Shown here in pieces: positions 25,596 to 37,261 of a DNA stretch of 64,000 nucleotides. The stretch is from Zelopaecilomyces penicillatus. Its lineage: Eukaryota; Ascomycota; Sordariomycetes; Hypocreales; Pseudodiploosporaceae. Position 1 is the stretch's first letter. Each line of letters starts with the position of its first letter. The DNA lies in assembly GCA_005765155.1 (NCBI GenBank), contig VCCP01000003.1:930001-994000 (forward strand). Direction: 5' to 3'. Below the pieces are notes generated by a model. That model was given only the letters and a program-made list of their open reading frames with translations. It was not told where the DNA came from and made no database searches. A program made the translations under genes and the position numbers.

Positions 25596-26402
25596 AAAAC
25601 GGCCCATGAAGAAGTACTAAGCTCAGCGAAGGAAAACAAAAAACGATTTGACAATGCCATCTATGTTTAATGGCCTAACCCAGGGAACACCCCACTTTCT
25701 TTTTGTATTTTTACTTTACCACCAAACAAGTCCTGTTGGAAGCAGAAGTGTATCACGAATGTATGGCAAAGCTTTAATTATATCAATTGGCGCTAAGGGG
25801 CTACAGAACGGTGTAGATATTCAAGGCAGGGTGCACTTTCAAAGGTGTTTTGGGGGTTAAATATCACTGTATAATGTCATTTTAGTGAAGTACGTTGGTT
25901 GCCAGTAAAATGAGTTGTGTTTTTGTCAGTGCCATCCGTGTAGATTTTGGTGCGAGTTTCATGATGCCAATTTGGTTTGCAACATATACTTGTCCGAATA
26001 CAATTACGGAAAGCGTGTCTTACTTTCCTACACCAAATACAGGATTGATAAACAACGAAATTCATAATATTCTATACTTGCCACACTTTAAACATCATCC
26101 TGCCATGTAAATCAAGTAGTTTTCCATGCTGGAGCCAGGACCTTCAGGGTAGCATTTAGGGGGGCTTCTTGCGACCAGCACGTGGCTCCACGTGGGGTGC
26201 ACGTCATCCCCAATTGCGTTGCCCCGCCCCCACTATTCGAGCAACAGCTGCGCTCGAGTTATCTATCACCTCCACCCCCAGCTAGCATCATCCCACCTCT
26301 TCTGTTGAGATGAATGCATTCCCTCCAATCTTGGTAAAAAGAACCCCTCTGTCCCTGATTTGTTTACTATAAAATTGTCCGTTCGATAATATAGTAGTTA
26401 GG
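25596..26402. other. intergenic region between SREBP and VPS25 genes
   Basis: About 0.8 kb that should contain the SREBP 3' untranslated region and the VPS25 promoter. A GC-rich block with CACGTGG repeats (about 26180-26196) lies within it. No further gene is supported. Confidence 0.6.
26368..26374 (+). promoter_or_regulatory. TATA-like element close to the VPS25 start codon
   Basis: TATAAAA ends 28 nt before the ATG. If it is a working TATA box, transcription would start almost at the annotated ATG, leaving almost no leader. It may therefore be non-functional, or translation may begin differently from the model. Confidence 0.3.
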
Positions 26403-27270
26403 ATGACTACTTCAACAGCTGCGACCTCCTCGGCGCCGACAGTAAACAGCAGCACATGGTCGTCATCATCAACACCACCCCCCTCCTCCTCCTCATCACC
26501 CAACAACCCGCTCTCTTCATCATCCCAAGCAGCAGCATCAGCAGCAGCAGTAGTCGGCACCGGCGTCTTCAAATTCCCCCGCGAATACTACTTCCCCGCC
26601 TTCTTCACACGCCAGACCAACCTCGCCACACACCACGCCCAACTCGCCAAATGGACCGCCCTGGTACTCGCTTACGCCCGGCATAACCGCCTATTCCGCC
26701 TCGCGCTCTCGTCCGCCGCCGAATCGGACCTCTTTTATAACCGGAAGCTGGAACGCCGTCTGCTGCCGCCTGATATCCGCGACTTGATTGACTATATGCG
26801 TAAGGAAGGTTGCGCTGAGTTTGTAGGAGGCGGCGGCGGCGGCGGCGAGGGGGCAGCAGCAGCAGCGGAGGCGGGCGGCGGTGGGGATGTGGTTTTTCTG
26901 TACTGGCGGAAGCCGGAGGAATGGGCTGCGCTTGTGGAGACTTATGTGGAAGAAACAGGGCAAAAAGGCAGCGTGTTGACGGTGTATGAGTTGACCGAGG
27001 GCGAGGGCACAAGAGGCAAAGGTACGCCTTCTTCCTATCTCTCCCCTGCTCCCATTTCACTTCTGTGTGTATAAAAGAAAAAAAGCACATGCTGGGAAAC
27101 GAAATTGGTCTTCACGGTAACAGTTAGGCACTGACGGACAAAACTTTACCATTCTAGAGTTTCACGGCATGGACAGCGAAGTCTTACTCAAAGCATTAAA
27201 CGTGCTTGTAAAGAGAGGCAAGGCGCAGATATTCGGCCAGGATGATTCCCTCGGCGTAAAGTTCTTCTGA
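26403..27270 (+). CDS. vps25: ESCRT-II subunit Vps25
   Basis: Subunit of ESCRT-II, which sorts ubiquitinated cargo at endosomes and recruits ESCRT-III. Two exons, 26403-27021 and 27158-27270 (donor GTACGC, acceptor TAG), give 243 aa. The first winged helix begins with FKFPREYYFPAFFTRQTN, the classic Vps25 entry with the PPxY-like contact region for Vps22/Vps36. The second exon supplies the end of the second winged helix (EFHGMDSEVLLKALNVL ... GKAQIF ... GVKFF), which ends the protein as in the family. Odd features are a 46-residue Ser/Thr/Pro/Ala-rich N-terminal extension, and an insertion of Gly and Ala runs (about residues 141-161) between the winged helices. Yeast Vps25 is about 200 aa, so these explain the extra length. 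Confidence 0.92.
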
Positions 27271-27308
27271 TCAAACCTATCGGTCACGAGCAAACACAAA
27301 TAGCAAAA

Positions 27309-27351
<43 letters not shown>

Positions 27352-27586
27352 CACATATAACCCGACAGCGTGGTGAATATCCGGCAGAGCGAAAGACAGC
27401 GCACAAGCCATACCGACCAAACCAGTTATTGGCCACTGACTGTAACAGCAAATGTCACCACCACTTAGGAAAGCCAAGCCGTAGCCCGAGAGACTCCTTC
27501 GTTTTTACATTCTTCAAACACCAAACTCCGCGCCAGAACTTGGGGCGCTAAAAGAGATATACCTCCACATTTTTTCCTTTGCTGCT
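27271..27586. other. convergent 3' flank between VPS25 and BRCT gene
   Basis: Short 3'-to-3' intergenic region containing a dinucleotide microsatellite. No gene is seen. Confidence 0.65.
27310..27350. repeat. (AC)15-(AT)5 compound microsatellite
   Basis: An uninterrupted AC run from 27310 to 27340 passes directly into AT repeats to 27350. It lies in the convergent 3' region and is not coding. Confidence 0.92.
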
Positions 27587-30367
27587 CTACTCCAACAAAA
27601 ACTTCTTGTTAAATCTCACCTGCTGGGCCATTGCGACATCGAGCAGCCAATCTGGCGATACGATTCGCGGTTCCATGTGGCCCTTTTCCGCCATGTCAAT
27701 GAAGCGGAGCCACATCTGCTTTTCCTCGGGGGTGGTGCCGCTCAGGAGATAAACCGGCTCGGGGGGAGCGTTCCCATCTTCCTCCGCCGTAGTTGGCTTG
27801 ATGGTTGTCCCGCTACGGGCCCGATAAATCTTAAAGATGGCCCCGTTGGCCACAGCCACGGTACGGAAGCTTTCTGGCCCATTACGGACCTTTTCGGTGC
27901 AGTAGATGGGGATACCTTGGAGCAGCCTGCCTCGATTCGCCTTGGCTCTAGCAACTGATCTGTCGAGTCGTATATCGTACTTCTCCTCGGCTGAGGAGTC
28001 CTTTAGAATATAATCTTCAACAGGTGGCACAACGCCCGTTTCAAGTGCCTTTTCAACAAAATCTGAGGAGACGACGGTTGGTCCACGGGCAAGAGCACAT
28101 AAAAATTTGACGGTTCGAACGACATGCGGCGCGGCGAGATAGTCGCAAGGCTGTCCTTCGGGGACAACTAGGATTCCCATGTCGCGCAATTTTCTCTGCA
28201 AGCATGTGTTAGTTTACGGTTCCTCCAATAACAAACAAATTCCTTTGATTTCCACCAACAGCAAGACTTACCCGATCTTGATCCTCTTTGTTTTGATTCT
28301 CAACCCATCGTGGGAAGCTTGTCAGAACAAAACGCATTTCCACATCAGGCCGTGACATGCGAGGCTTCTTGGATGACCTCTTTGATTCATCAATATTCAT
28401 CTTGTTGCTAGTGGGACTTGATGCAAGATCCACAGTCTCTTCCATCTCCATGAGATTCGTCGCTCGCTTGCCACCCCATGGGGTACCTGGCTTGCTCCCT
28501 CGTTTCTTTTCCTTCTCGTAGAGAGCAATATCTGGTGCGATTTGCTGGAGCATGTCCTTTGCCTTGGCTTTGGCACTGCGCCCACCCGTGGATAGAATAG
28601 ATGGGGTTTCGTTTTCTTTGCCCAGACGTGCTGAGCGGGATCGAACCGGTGTTTCTAAAGGCTCAGCTTTTCGAACTACCTTTGCCGTCTTTACAGATCG
28701 CGGAACATTCTCTTCATCACTCGCTTTGGCATCATCGTCTTCATCCTCCTCGTCTTGTCCAGCCAAAACACCCTCGGCTGGACCGTTTGGATATCTATTG
28801 TCTTCTGCTGCCTCAAGAATCCTTCGCTTTCGTTTCGCTCTTGGCGACATGGTTGCCTCACCCCCTGGATAGTACAGCTCCCTTAGCTTGGACTCGTCTA
28901 GGAATGTTTGACCAATAATCTCTCCTAAATTAGTCCGCGGTGGGAAGTGGTTGTACTTTTTTGTGTTGACGGGTTGCAGCATACACTTGGCGTAACTCTC
29001 TTCCAACCACAAATGGTTCACTGTGGTAATACCCCATTCAGGAGCGGCCTTGCACTTCTCGCCCGAATTCTGCGCGGTGATGAGGTGGGTGTTATCGGCC
29101 TTCATCGTTCTTGTGAATTCTGCACCGCAAGCTTTAATCAGATTTTCTAAATAGCTCCGGGCTTCACCGCCGTAGTTGGAGACGGTGATGCGAAATTTGT
29201 TGAATCCTTCGATGCCATCTTTGGGTATTGGGTAATGAAGAAGGCGGTGCAACGGAGAGCACCACTCATTGTGCACAATGAGATGGTAGAGCCAGGACAA
29301 GTTACCGACCTCCTTGCATGATTGCGAGGCTTTGATATACTCTGGTCCCTCACGATAGTGACAAATTAACATATCGCATTGGTCAACATCCTGTACCAGC
29401 TTGCCACCGCCATATACAATAATGTCTTTCATAGCACTCTCGAGGCGGGGCGTAATCTTCAAGTCTGAACCAAGTAGGATGGTGCGGTCTTGAAAAACGG
29501 TCACTGGTGGTCGCGCTGCACCGTTTTCAGGCGTCGGCAGGCGGTCAGGGTTAACGGAAAGAGCTCCCGCTAGGTTCGCATTTGCTGGAATAGCAAGAAA
29601 TTCATCCGGGGACTTCTTGAGGATCTCAGGATCTGGAAAAACGTAAGGGCCCTCGTCAATTCGCTTGCCAAGCTTGAAGCAGTCATCGAACCTAGGAACA
29701 TCATGTTAACGGTCAAAGCCCGTCGTTTATGGAAGAAAGAAAGTCAGCTGCCTACCAGTGAGGCAGTACTACTTTGCCCTTCCAACCCTTTTGTACAGCG
29801 CTGGAGATCTTGGGATGATCCATCGTCAGGGCACAGATGTGGGTTGTGAACCGCGTTGTATCTTTTGATTCCTGTCCTCCAAGTGCCATGGTGGCTCCAA
29901 TGATGCTCTCCTTGTCCATCTGCGGTAGATCGGCGCAAGTAACGATGACCTCGGCGAATATCATGCGCGGATCCGGCGAAAAGGGGCGCACCTGGGCCTG
30001 CTTGTGTCTGCTAATTGACGTCGTGATCCATTGAGTAGTCACAACTGGAATCATCCTAGCCTGTGATTCTGTGTATTGAGGGAAGTCGATAGTGTTGGAG
30101 ACGATATGCGTCACCTTCTCGATGGGTAACGAGCCATCGCGCCGGGGGTCAAGGACTGTGGCTCCATTGTTTTCGAGGGCCGTCGAGAACTGTGCAGTCA
30201 AATGTGTTAGAATGGAACAACAATACCCATACCGCAATGAATATCATTTTTGAAGAGAAAGATAAGGCATCACAAACCCCACTGATTAGTTTTGCAGCTA
30301 GCGAGTTGCTTGGAACAAATGCAACGAGGCAGTCGTTGAAGATGCTACTTGAGGCGCCGTCGCCCAT
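27587..30367 (-). CDS. brc1: six-BRCT genome stability protein (Brc1/Rtt107 type)
   Basis: Scaffold expected at stalled forks, binding phosphorylated H2A through its C-terminal BRCT pair and other repair factors through the N-terminal four. Exons are 30367-30278, 30189-29756, 29691-28272 and 28195-27587, giving 850 aa. I can place BRCT1 (NDCLVAFVPSNSL ... GGSLPIEKVTHIV-like core around 30160-30090), BRCT2 ending in GKVVLPHWFDDC, BRCT3 from RTILLGSDLKIT, BRCT4 from FRITVSNYGGEARSYLE to VNHLWLEESY, then a 180-residue charged disordered linker, BRCT5 from MRFVLTSF, and BRCT6 ending at SPDWLLDVAMAQQ. The four-plus-two arrangement is diagnostic. The first intron uses a weak donor GTTTGT. Four ACGCG boxes lie 218-377 nt upstream of the ATG. 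Confidence 0.9.
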
Positions 30368-31090
30368 GACTGCGGGGGAGAAGCTCTAGTTGTGAGGAAG
30401 TAGATATAAGAGCGTCTTGGGATGGTAGAAAAGCCTAACAAAATACAGAAGCAAGCACAGGACGTAGCCCAGCAAGGTCTTAGGCAAAATGCGTTTGAGG
30501 TTGTATCAGTATCGTCGGGGTGATGATGGTTTGAGCTTTTGCTGATGCCGTGCAACGACCTAATTAAGTTGTTTGTAGAAGTGGACGCGTTGAGACACCT
30601 CTTAACGCGAAGTGGGCAGGCTATCACGTGAGAAAACCCAGCTGTCAAGTTACTTGACTATAGGAGAAGGTACCAGCAAACTCAAAGTCCCCTGTTTCCT
30701 TTTTCTAGACGCGACGGTAATTTTTTTTAGCCAAGTTTGACGCGCTGCCTGACGTAGGTAGATCAATAGTAATACCCCACATTGCTTATCTTTACTTCGG
30801 GAAGCACAGCAAGTATTGTTTGAAGGTGACTAGAATTGTGTGTACTGGTAGAGATATTCAAAGCTACTCTCCACTTAAGCGTCATGAAACTCATGTATTA
30901 ATTCAAAAGATTTCAAAATGCTCAAAATAATCAAGGCAATGATGCCCCATATGAGACGGGTCATGCCATCCTGCGCCTCTACTTATGCATCGTCTTCGAA
31001 CACTCCCAATGCTCCAGACAACAAAACATCATAGGAAATCACATCGTAACAGGTATCATCCACGTTTCTCCCGCTCCAAAAGCACAGCTT
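30368..31090. other. promoter of the BRCT gene and 3' flank of hxk3
   Basis: About 720 bp with both neighbours on the minus strand. It holds the ACGCG cluster described separately and an A/T-rich part (30880-30930) that probably serves hxk3 3' end formation. No gene is seen. Confidence 0.6.
30585..30744. promoter_or_regulatory. cluster of four MCB-type ACGCG boxes upstream of the BRCT gene
   Basis: ACGCGT occurs at 30585-30590, and ACGCG cores at 30605-30609, 30709-30713 and 30740-30744, that is 218 to 377 nt upstream of the ATG. This density matches MBF-type G1/S promoters of replication and repair genes. Function is inferred from the motif only. Confidence 0.5.
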
Positions 31091-32889
31091 TTACGCCTCC
31101 CCGTCAATGCACGCCAGCGCTACTGCTGCGCCGATCAATGAGCTCTCCTTGGCAGGGACCAGCTCAATCCTTCTGGGCCCGTCGTACGACTTGCTGTCAA
31201 CGAGGTCATCAAGATAGCGCTGGCAACTGCTAAGATAGCCAGGATAGTTTTCAATGACACTTCCGTTAAAGGCAACTGTTGTCTTCTCAAGCTTCACGTC
31301 GGCTTCAGTCTTCTCTCGCAAGGGTGAGCCTTTAGGAAGGGTGGTAATCAGTTGCTGGTCGCTCTCCAGGCGAAGGTCCCATAGTGTGTAAAGGCAGGTT
31401 GCCACAAGTGCACTTGATCGCACGGAGACGAATGAGGCAATGGACTTGATGGTAGCAAGATCATCAGTGGTGGGAATGTGAGATGAGGGATGTCGCTCTG
31501 AGAAGAGATTGATGGCTTGTGTAAGTTCAGTTGTGGTGTCACTAATCAGGGAATTTGTTAGCACATATATCATGATAATACGAAGCCTATCTCAGACCAG
31601 ATATGTCATGTTTTTTACCTTTCGATCATGGAAATAGTTTCTGAGGCCAAGGAGTACAGCTCTTTTAGCGACGGTGGCACGATGCCCCCTAGCAAGCCTG
31701 CAGTCTCTATAGCCTCAACAATGACCAATCTAGCAATTTCGCCCAGATACATGCCACTGACCATGTGCTCTAGAGGTTGGAAATATGGTCGAGGATGCTC
31801 TTTTAGAAGCTGATGGTCCCACCTTGTCAAAGGCAGAACATCACGGCCGAACATGCCCAGTTCCGTGTTAACAATGACGTGAGAGGCTTCATCAAACCAG
31901 CCAGGGGGCCTCTGTCCAAACTTGGACTTTCCCATAGTTAACACTGGTAGATATGCTGCGATATTGACACCAGTGCCAAGGATGAGGCCGAATCTAGTTG
32001 AAGAGTGAGAATAAGCCCGTGATAGAAGGCAGGCACTTGAGTCGTTCAGGATGGCGCCGAGCTCGACATGGAGGTCTTGTGTTTTGCATGCGGTCTTGAC
32101 AATCTGGCCGAGATCCATACCCAACAGACCCTTATCAGCCAGGAAGCCCTTGCCCATACTTTGCAGCTTACCACCGCCAAGGGAAGTTTGTCTGGGAGTT
32201 TTGGTGTTAGTATCTCATTCCACACTGGCTTGAGGCACATGATGACAAGAGGGTCATGAGCGAAACGAGGCGACTTACTCGATAGGGAAACTCCAGGCTA
32301 GGGCCAATGGTAAGGGTTTCTCAGGGCTGTGCTCTCGGTTGAGGTTGCTTGAGAGAGTCTCCGCTATACGCGCAGCCATCCAGTTGAAAAACTCCATGCC
32401 CTCCAGATCCTTGATGTCCTTGCCAATACGGAAGTTGCGCATGCTGACGATTTCGCTGTGGTTCTCTACATCACGACCTCGGAGCTCCACCAGTGCGACT
32501 CTTAGTGTCGAGCCGCCAACATCCAGTGCCACGTACTGGCCGCGCTCACTACCCATTGGCAACTGGTGGCTGTAGGAGGGGAGCATGCACTGCACGTCCT
32601 TCTCGAGACCCTCTAGCATTTGCTTTCTGAGGCCGCTTGATAAGTCGAGGAGGCCATCGCCACTGACAGGACCCAATAGGGCAGCTTCGGCTTCCTTGAG
32701 AAACTCGTGGAGGGCTTTGCGCGGTGTTTTGCTCCTGACGGTTTTGCTTTTGGAGCCATCGCTAGACAAAGGATTGGCCCAGTAGGTCAAGATTGCCTGT
32801 ATGAGAGACTTGCCTCGCAGCAAGCTCTTGACTATGGCGTTGATGAAGGCTTTCCGGAAGGTCGTCATTGCAGAAACGAGTGGCTGCAT
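31091..32889 (-). CDS. hxk3: hexokinase-family GlcNAc kinase (Hxk3)
   Basis: Predicted to phosphorylate cytosolic GlcNAc to GlcNAc-6-phosphate, the first step of the pathway encoded around it. Exons are 32889-32279, 32191-31619 and 31541-31091, giving 544 aa. The in-frame extension to 32979 begins with TTG, so ATG 32889 is used; ATG 32868 is also possible. Eukaryotic hexokinase motifs are present but divergent: phosphate loop LDVGGSTLRV (about 122-131), sugar loop WSFPIEQTSLGGG, catalytic Asp254 in ILNDSSACLL (usually NDTVGTL), second phosphate loop LGTGVNIAAY, and the sugar-binding Glu in NTELGMFG. The N-terminus has a hydrophobic/basic segment. The placement with dam1, ron1, dac1 and nag3 supports GlcNAc kinase over glucose kinase. 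Specificity itself is inferred. Confidence 0.88.
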
Positions 32890-35800
32890 AACATGAGGTG
32901 TGGGACAAGAGGTGAGAGCAGGACGAGATGGAGGTGGGCAGACGGAGCTAAATAAAATCCAAGGCCAAGGGACAAACAAGCTCGTGATAAACCGATCGAG
33001 CGAGGGAACTAATAGCTGTCTGGCGAGATGAGCTGAGAGTGGGATAGTGAGATTCGTAAGAGTAGCAAGAGACTAGGAGACCAAGAAACCAGGAGGGAAA
33101 ATGAGAAGCGCCGAGAGAGATATGGTTGTATCGTAGAGGATACAAGACGACGTTGATGTCTCAGGCGCTGGGATGCTAGACAAACAAGGTGACAGAGTGA
33201 ACACGAGGTGGTGGCCTGGGTCGATCGACAGGCACACTGGACAGGCACGCTGGACACGGGGATCTGGTAACTAACTACCTTAGTCGACAGGCACCACGTC
33301 CTAAATGAAACCTGCCCTGTCTAGATGCAATCTCGGCCAAAACAACCACAAGAGAAGAAGATGTGGATGCTTGTTTGCGGGTGGACGAAGGCAGAGTGGG
33401 AGAGAGGGTTGGTCGTGGACACACAGCACCTCAGCCAAGGCACATGCCTATTGTACAAGCTACCGTATAATTAGACGCTACAGTGGCTGCACCTAGTCGT
33501 GCGTGCTACTGTAGGGCCCTGGAGCCAAAGTCCCAATAAATCCGAGGTGCTGTTGGCTGACGACCGAAGATGGGACGACGACCAAGTGCTACAATGAACG
33601 GGCCACAGGGGACTGACTGCCCGCCTTGGACCGACCACTGTGGGACTAGTGTGCCTGACATGCCCTGTAGATTCCAGGCTGGTTGGCGGGCAACAAATGG
33701 GAAGCCACAGGTAACGATTAATCGAAGGTGCCACTGATCTCTGACGACTGACCACTGAACGGACCAACACTTCCAGGGCTCCCTCCAGCAGCAGCGCGGC
33801 TTGGCCGCTGCGCACGGCTAAGGGCTGGCACCACCGGCCAAGTCCAGCGGATGCGCGCTCCCAGCAGTTCACCAATGTAACTATAACAACAGCCTGCAGT
33901 GCATCGTCCAGCTCCTGTCAGCAACCTGCCGCAATGGCGCAATGTCGCAGGGTGAGCGTGGAGCCAGCAGAGCGGCAGTGCCATATGCAAACAATAACGG
34001 CACCGTCTCCATTCGAAGAAACACAGATGGGGGCAGGGAGAGGCAATCAATTCGATGGGTCACAGATGTAGTTTGATTTCCAAGTCATTGTGCATAGATG
34101 TCTGCATGCCTACCTTCAATGCATGGCAGGGCGATCCAAGAGATGATCCAACAAGACAGCAACAAAAGCGAGGGCTAGCAGACCCGGTGTAGCATCCATG
34201 TGGTGGTTGCGCTGTGGTCCAGAAGTGGATATCGGATGGCCCCAACAGACAAGACGAGAATAATAAACAGCAATAGACCCAGTGTCTGCCAGGGCTGGAG
34301 CCACTTTGCTTAGAGCGGATAGGCGGTCCGGAGGAAGGGCATGACAGCGAAAGTGCGCGCCGTGTGCTCTGATTGATGGGTTGAGACTTTTGGGGTCAGG
34401 TCAAGTGGGAGGATGGATCGGCCAGGGTATTGTAACGTTGCGATGGCTGCACGGGGTGACGGGTGGTGGTTTGCGCCTCGGGGGCTTGACAGCACGACCA
34501 GGGGCGGGAGCAGCGCGCCAGCCAGCGGGAATTTTGCATCCCTGGATTTTGCACTCATAGTAGGACCTTTTAGTTGACTTTTGCAGGTGGCTTGGTTGGG
34601 CTCGTTTGGTGGCAGCGGCCGTTGCCTGCAAGGTGGAGGGAACCGAGAACTCCTAGGGCATCTGGAAGGCTCATGGAACATGTTGGACGCACCCACCATA
34701 TTTCCTAGCTTGCAACAAGAGGGGAGGGGATGTATATTCGTGTGTATGCAAATCTGCAAGTCGGGATCCTGGCGATGCGTGCGTGTTAACCTGTGCATGC
34801 TTTGGTCTGTTTAAGTCTCCACTCGTGTGTTGTAGAAAGCACCATGTATGTGACGACAATGGTGATGAGCATGGTTGAAAGCTTGAGATTGCGCCCCCAA
34901 TACAACATTCCACGTTGAGGAGGGGACAACTTCCTATATCAAAGTCCCAGCAGTGTGTTCAACTTGTTGCTTCCTTCGAGGACATAGCTATGCCAAGCGA
35001 GCCCAGGTCGGGATCTTGGATTTGAACACGCCGCGAGTACCACACCCCAGACACGTCCATAAATTACCAACCCCAATGATGAATGAAGGGGACCTGGATG
35101 CCGTTGTGCTGGGCTTTTACAAGTCGTCGTGGGGTAGCCACTGCAACCTCGCAATGGGACGCAAATTCGGCTTGCCCTTCCAGGTTGCCACCCCCGAGAT
35201 GTCCTCGTGATAAGCAGATAAGCGGCTCAATTTCCAACAACAGCAAGTCATCGGCAAGAAGGACCAGACGTGTATTCCGATTTTAGACAAGAGCACCTCG
35301 AGTGGCAGTGTTGTCACCTCGACTGAATAAAAAGTAAGTGTGCACACTTTGATGCACTAGTCTCTTTCCCATGCTAGTCAGGTTTATACATGAGATGGTT
35401 CCTCTGGAGCGTGGGGGATATATGCGTGTGATATGTTTTTCTTCACATAAACAAAGACACTTCAACAATCCTGGAGATCTGCGTGTGTCGCGTAGTCGTA
35501 AAATCATGGTCCCGTGAGTTCATAAAGTCGGCCAACCCGCTGTTATTTTCGAGAATAAGCGCCAGTTTGCAAATTGGAACACGGCCGCAATTCCCAAAAA
35601 GGACTTTTTATTTGTTCACACACTTCAGACCCCAAAATCTGAAGGGGAAAATGACTCGGGTCAACCCTCCCTCTTCGATTCGGCGCTGTTTTCCCAACAT
35701 CACTCTGATGAGACAAGGCCTCCATCATCATGGCTAGATGAACTGATGCAGAGTGACTCGACGCTGCAACAAAATGCCACAACATAGCAGAAGGCACGGG

Positions 35801-37261
35801 ACAGTTGCTGGTCCATCTAGGGCCTGGTCTCGTGTGATGGAGCAATAACGGAGGCGAAACCTCGGTCATAGATGGCACGACCAATGGCGAGCCGAGAAGC
35901 CAATGTTGCTTTGCCGTTGCGTGTTGATTGAAGATGGACGGATCTGAGGTGCCAATATCCGGTTGAAGGACGTTTCGTCCGGAACGGAGGCCAACGCCAG
36001 CGTCCACGCGCTCTCATAGGACGCATACAATGCGAGGGTCGATGTTTTCCCTGTGGGCATGTCAGCACAATGACTGTACATCTGGTCCGACCGTGCCTAG
36101 CGTTGTCTCAAGCTCTCTACTGTATGCAACGGATGGCAACGTTTTGGCTGGGCTCAGATCCGGTGAGATGGCGATCGAGGCAGGTGAGGAGGTGCTCCGT
36201 ATGAAATGGTCTGGGGAGCAATCACTAGCGCATGGATGGAAGCCTGGAGGGGCAGGGCAGGCAAGCACGACAGGGGTTCCTCGCCTCGCAAATCTCAAGG
36301 TAACCACTTCCAGCCACTAGCCCTCGTCACCAGCCCCCAACGTCGTTCCTCCACCAGCGAGCGTTGGGTGTAGTGACGTTTCATCCGTCCATCCACATCT
36401 GTAGAACCTGCAGCATCCACAATCCACAGCACCGGCACTGGACATGGTGGTGCTTGGCACGCAACTTGACGACATTGCTGGTCGCTCGACCCTCCAAGCG
36501 GCGTCCCACGTCTCATTTGTGGTCCAAGAGGGCCTTGGGCGAGTTGGCCACATCTTCTCGCACGTTCTCGCATAGCCCAATCACCTCGAGCTACCACATA
36601 CAACGGCGCCTTCTGTACCCATTGTAGCATGCACGAGACGAGGGAAACGGAACACTTCTGGACATGAGCGAATACTAATTAATTGGCACCTATCCAATGA
36701 GGAGGGACCAAGGTGAGTGATGACCGGTGGCCATGACTGTACCTTCAACACCAGTACTAAATGCAGTGCAATTAGGTAAACACTGCGAAGCGGTACAGTG
36801 TCGATATCTCCTATACCGATCTGTACCTGTGCTGCAGTAACCACCTAATAGGAAGTAGTCCTGAACGAGTCGTAGCTCCAACGCCGTTGCTCCATTATGC
36901 AGGTCCTCCGTCACCGTGCCGGAGGAATCCGTGCCCTCTGTTACCTTACATTTGCCCTCGACCCTGGGAAACTAACTTAGTGTTAGTAAGAGAAAGCCCA
37001 TAGGAGGAGGCAACATGAGCAGGTAGTCATGCCATATTAACCCTGGGCTTGGTTCTACAGCTTTCTTCTCCGTCTTCGCCTTTCTCCTCTTTGATTCTTT
37101 TAACCAACTGAACTGAACAGTCGACCTACCTATCAACCCTCCCTTCCTCCTTCCCCTGCCAGATATTGCATTGTAGTGTCTGAGCAGTATCCAAGCATTC
37201 CTATTTTCTCCCCAAGCCATATCATCGCCACTAGTCCACATCCGTCCCTGTCGACATCATC
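32890..37261. other. 4.4-kb divergent promoter region between hxk3 and dam1
   Basis: Very long spacer between two divergent cluster genes. The longest frames (33471-33875, 34310-34798 and 35543-36007, all minus) are Pro/Ser/Arg-rich without domains and do not join into a gene. A pyrimidine-rich leader for dam1 seems to occupy 37060-37261. One strong Ndt80-type candidate site lies at 36516-36524. No remnant of a transporter or other cluster member was recognised. Confidence 0.55.
36516..36524 (-). promoter_or_regulatory. candidate RON1/Ndt80-type site in the hxk3-dam1 promoter
   Basis: TTTGTGGTC on the + strand (complement GACCACAAA, followed by T), containing the CRCAAAW core recognised by Ndt80-family proteins. 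It is about 740 nt upstream of dam1. The identical 9-mer occurs in the dac1-nag3 promoter. Binding is inferred. Confidence 0.35.

Noticed and set aside
32890..32979. Longer N-terminus of hxk3
   Set aside because: The frame start is TTG; the first ATG in frame is at 32889.
34310..34798. 162-codon minus-strand frame in the hxk3-dam1 gap
   Set aside because: Pro/Ser/His-rich without domains; considered as a possible lost cluster gene but not supportable.
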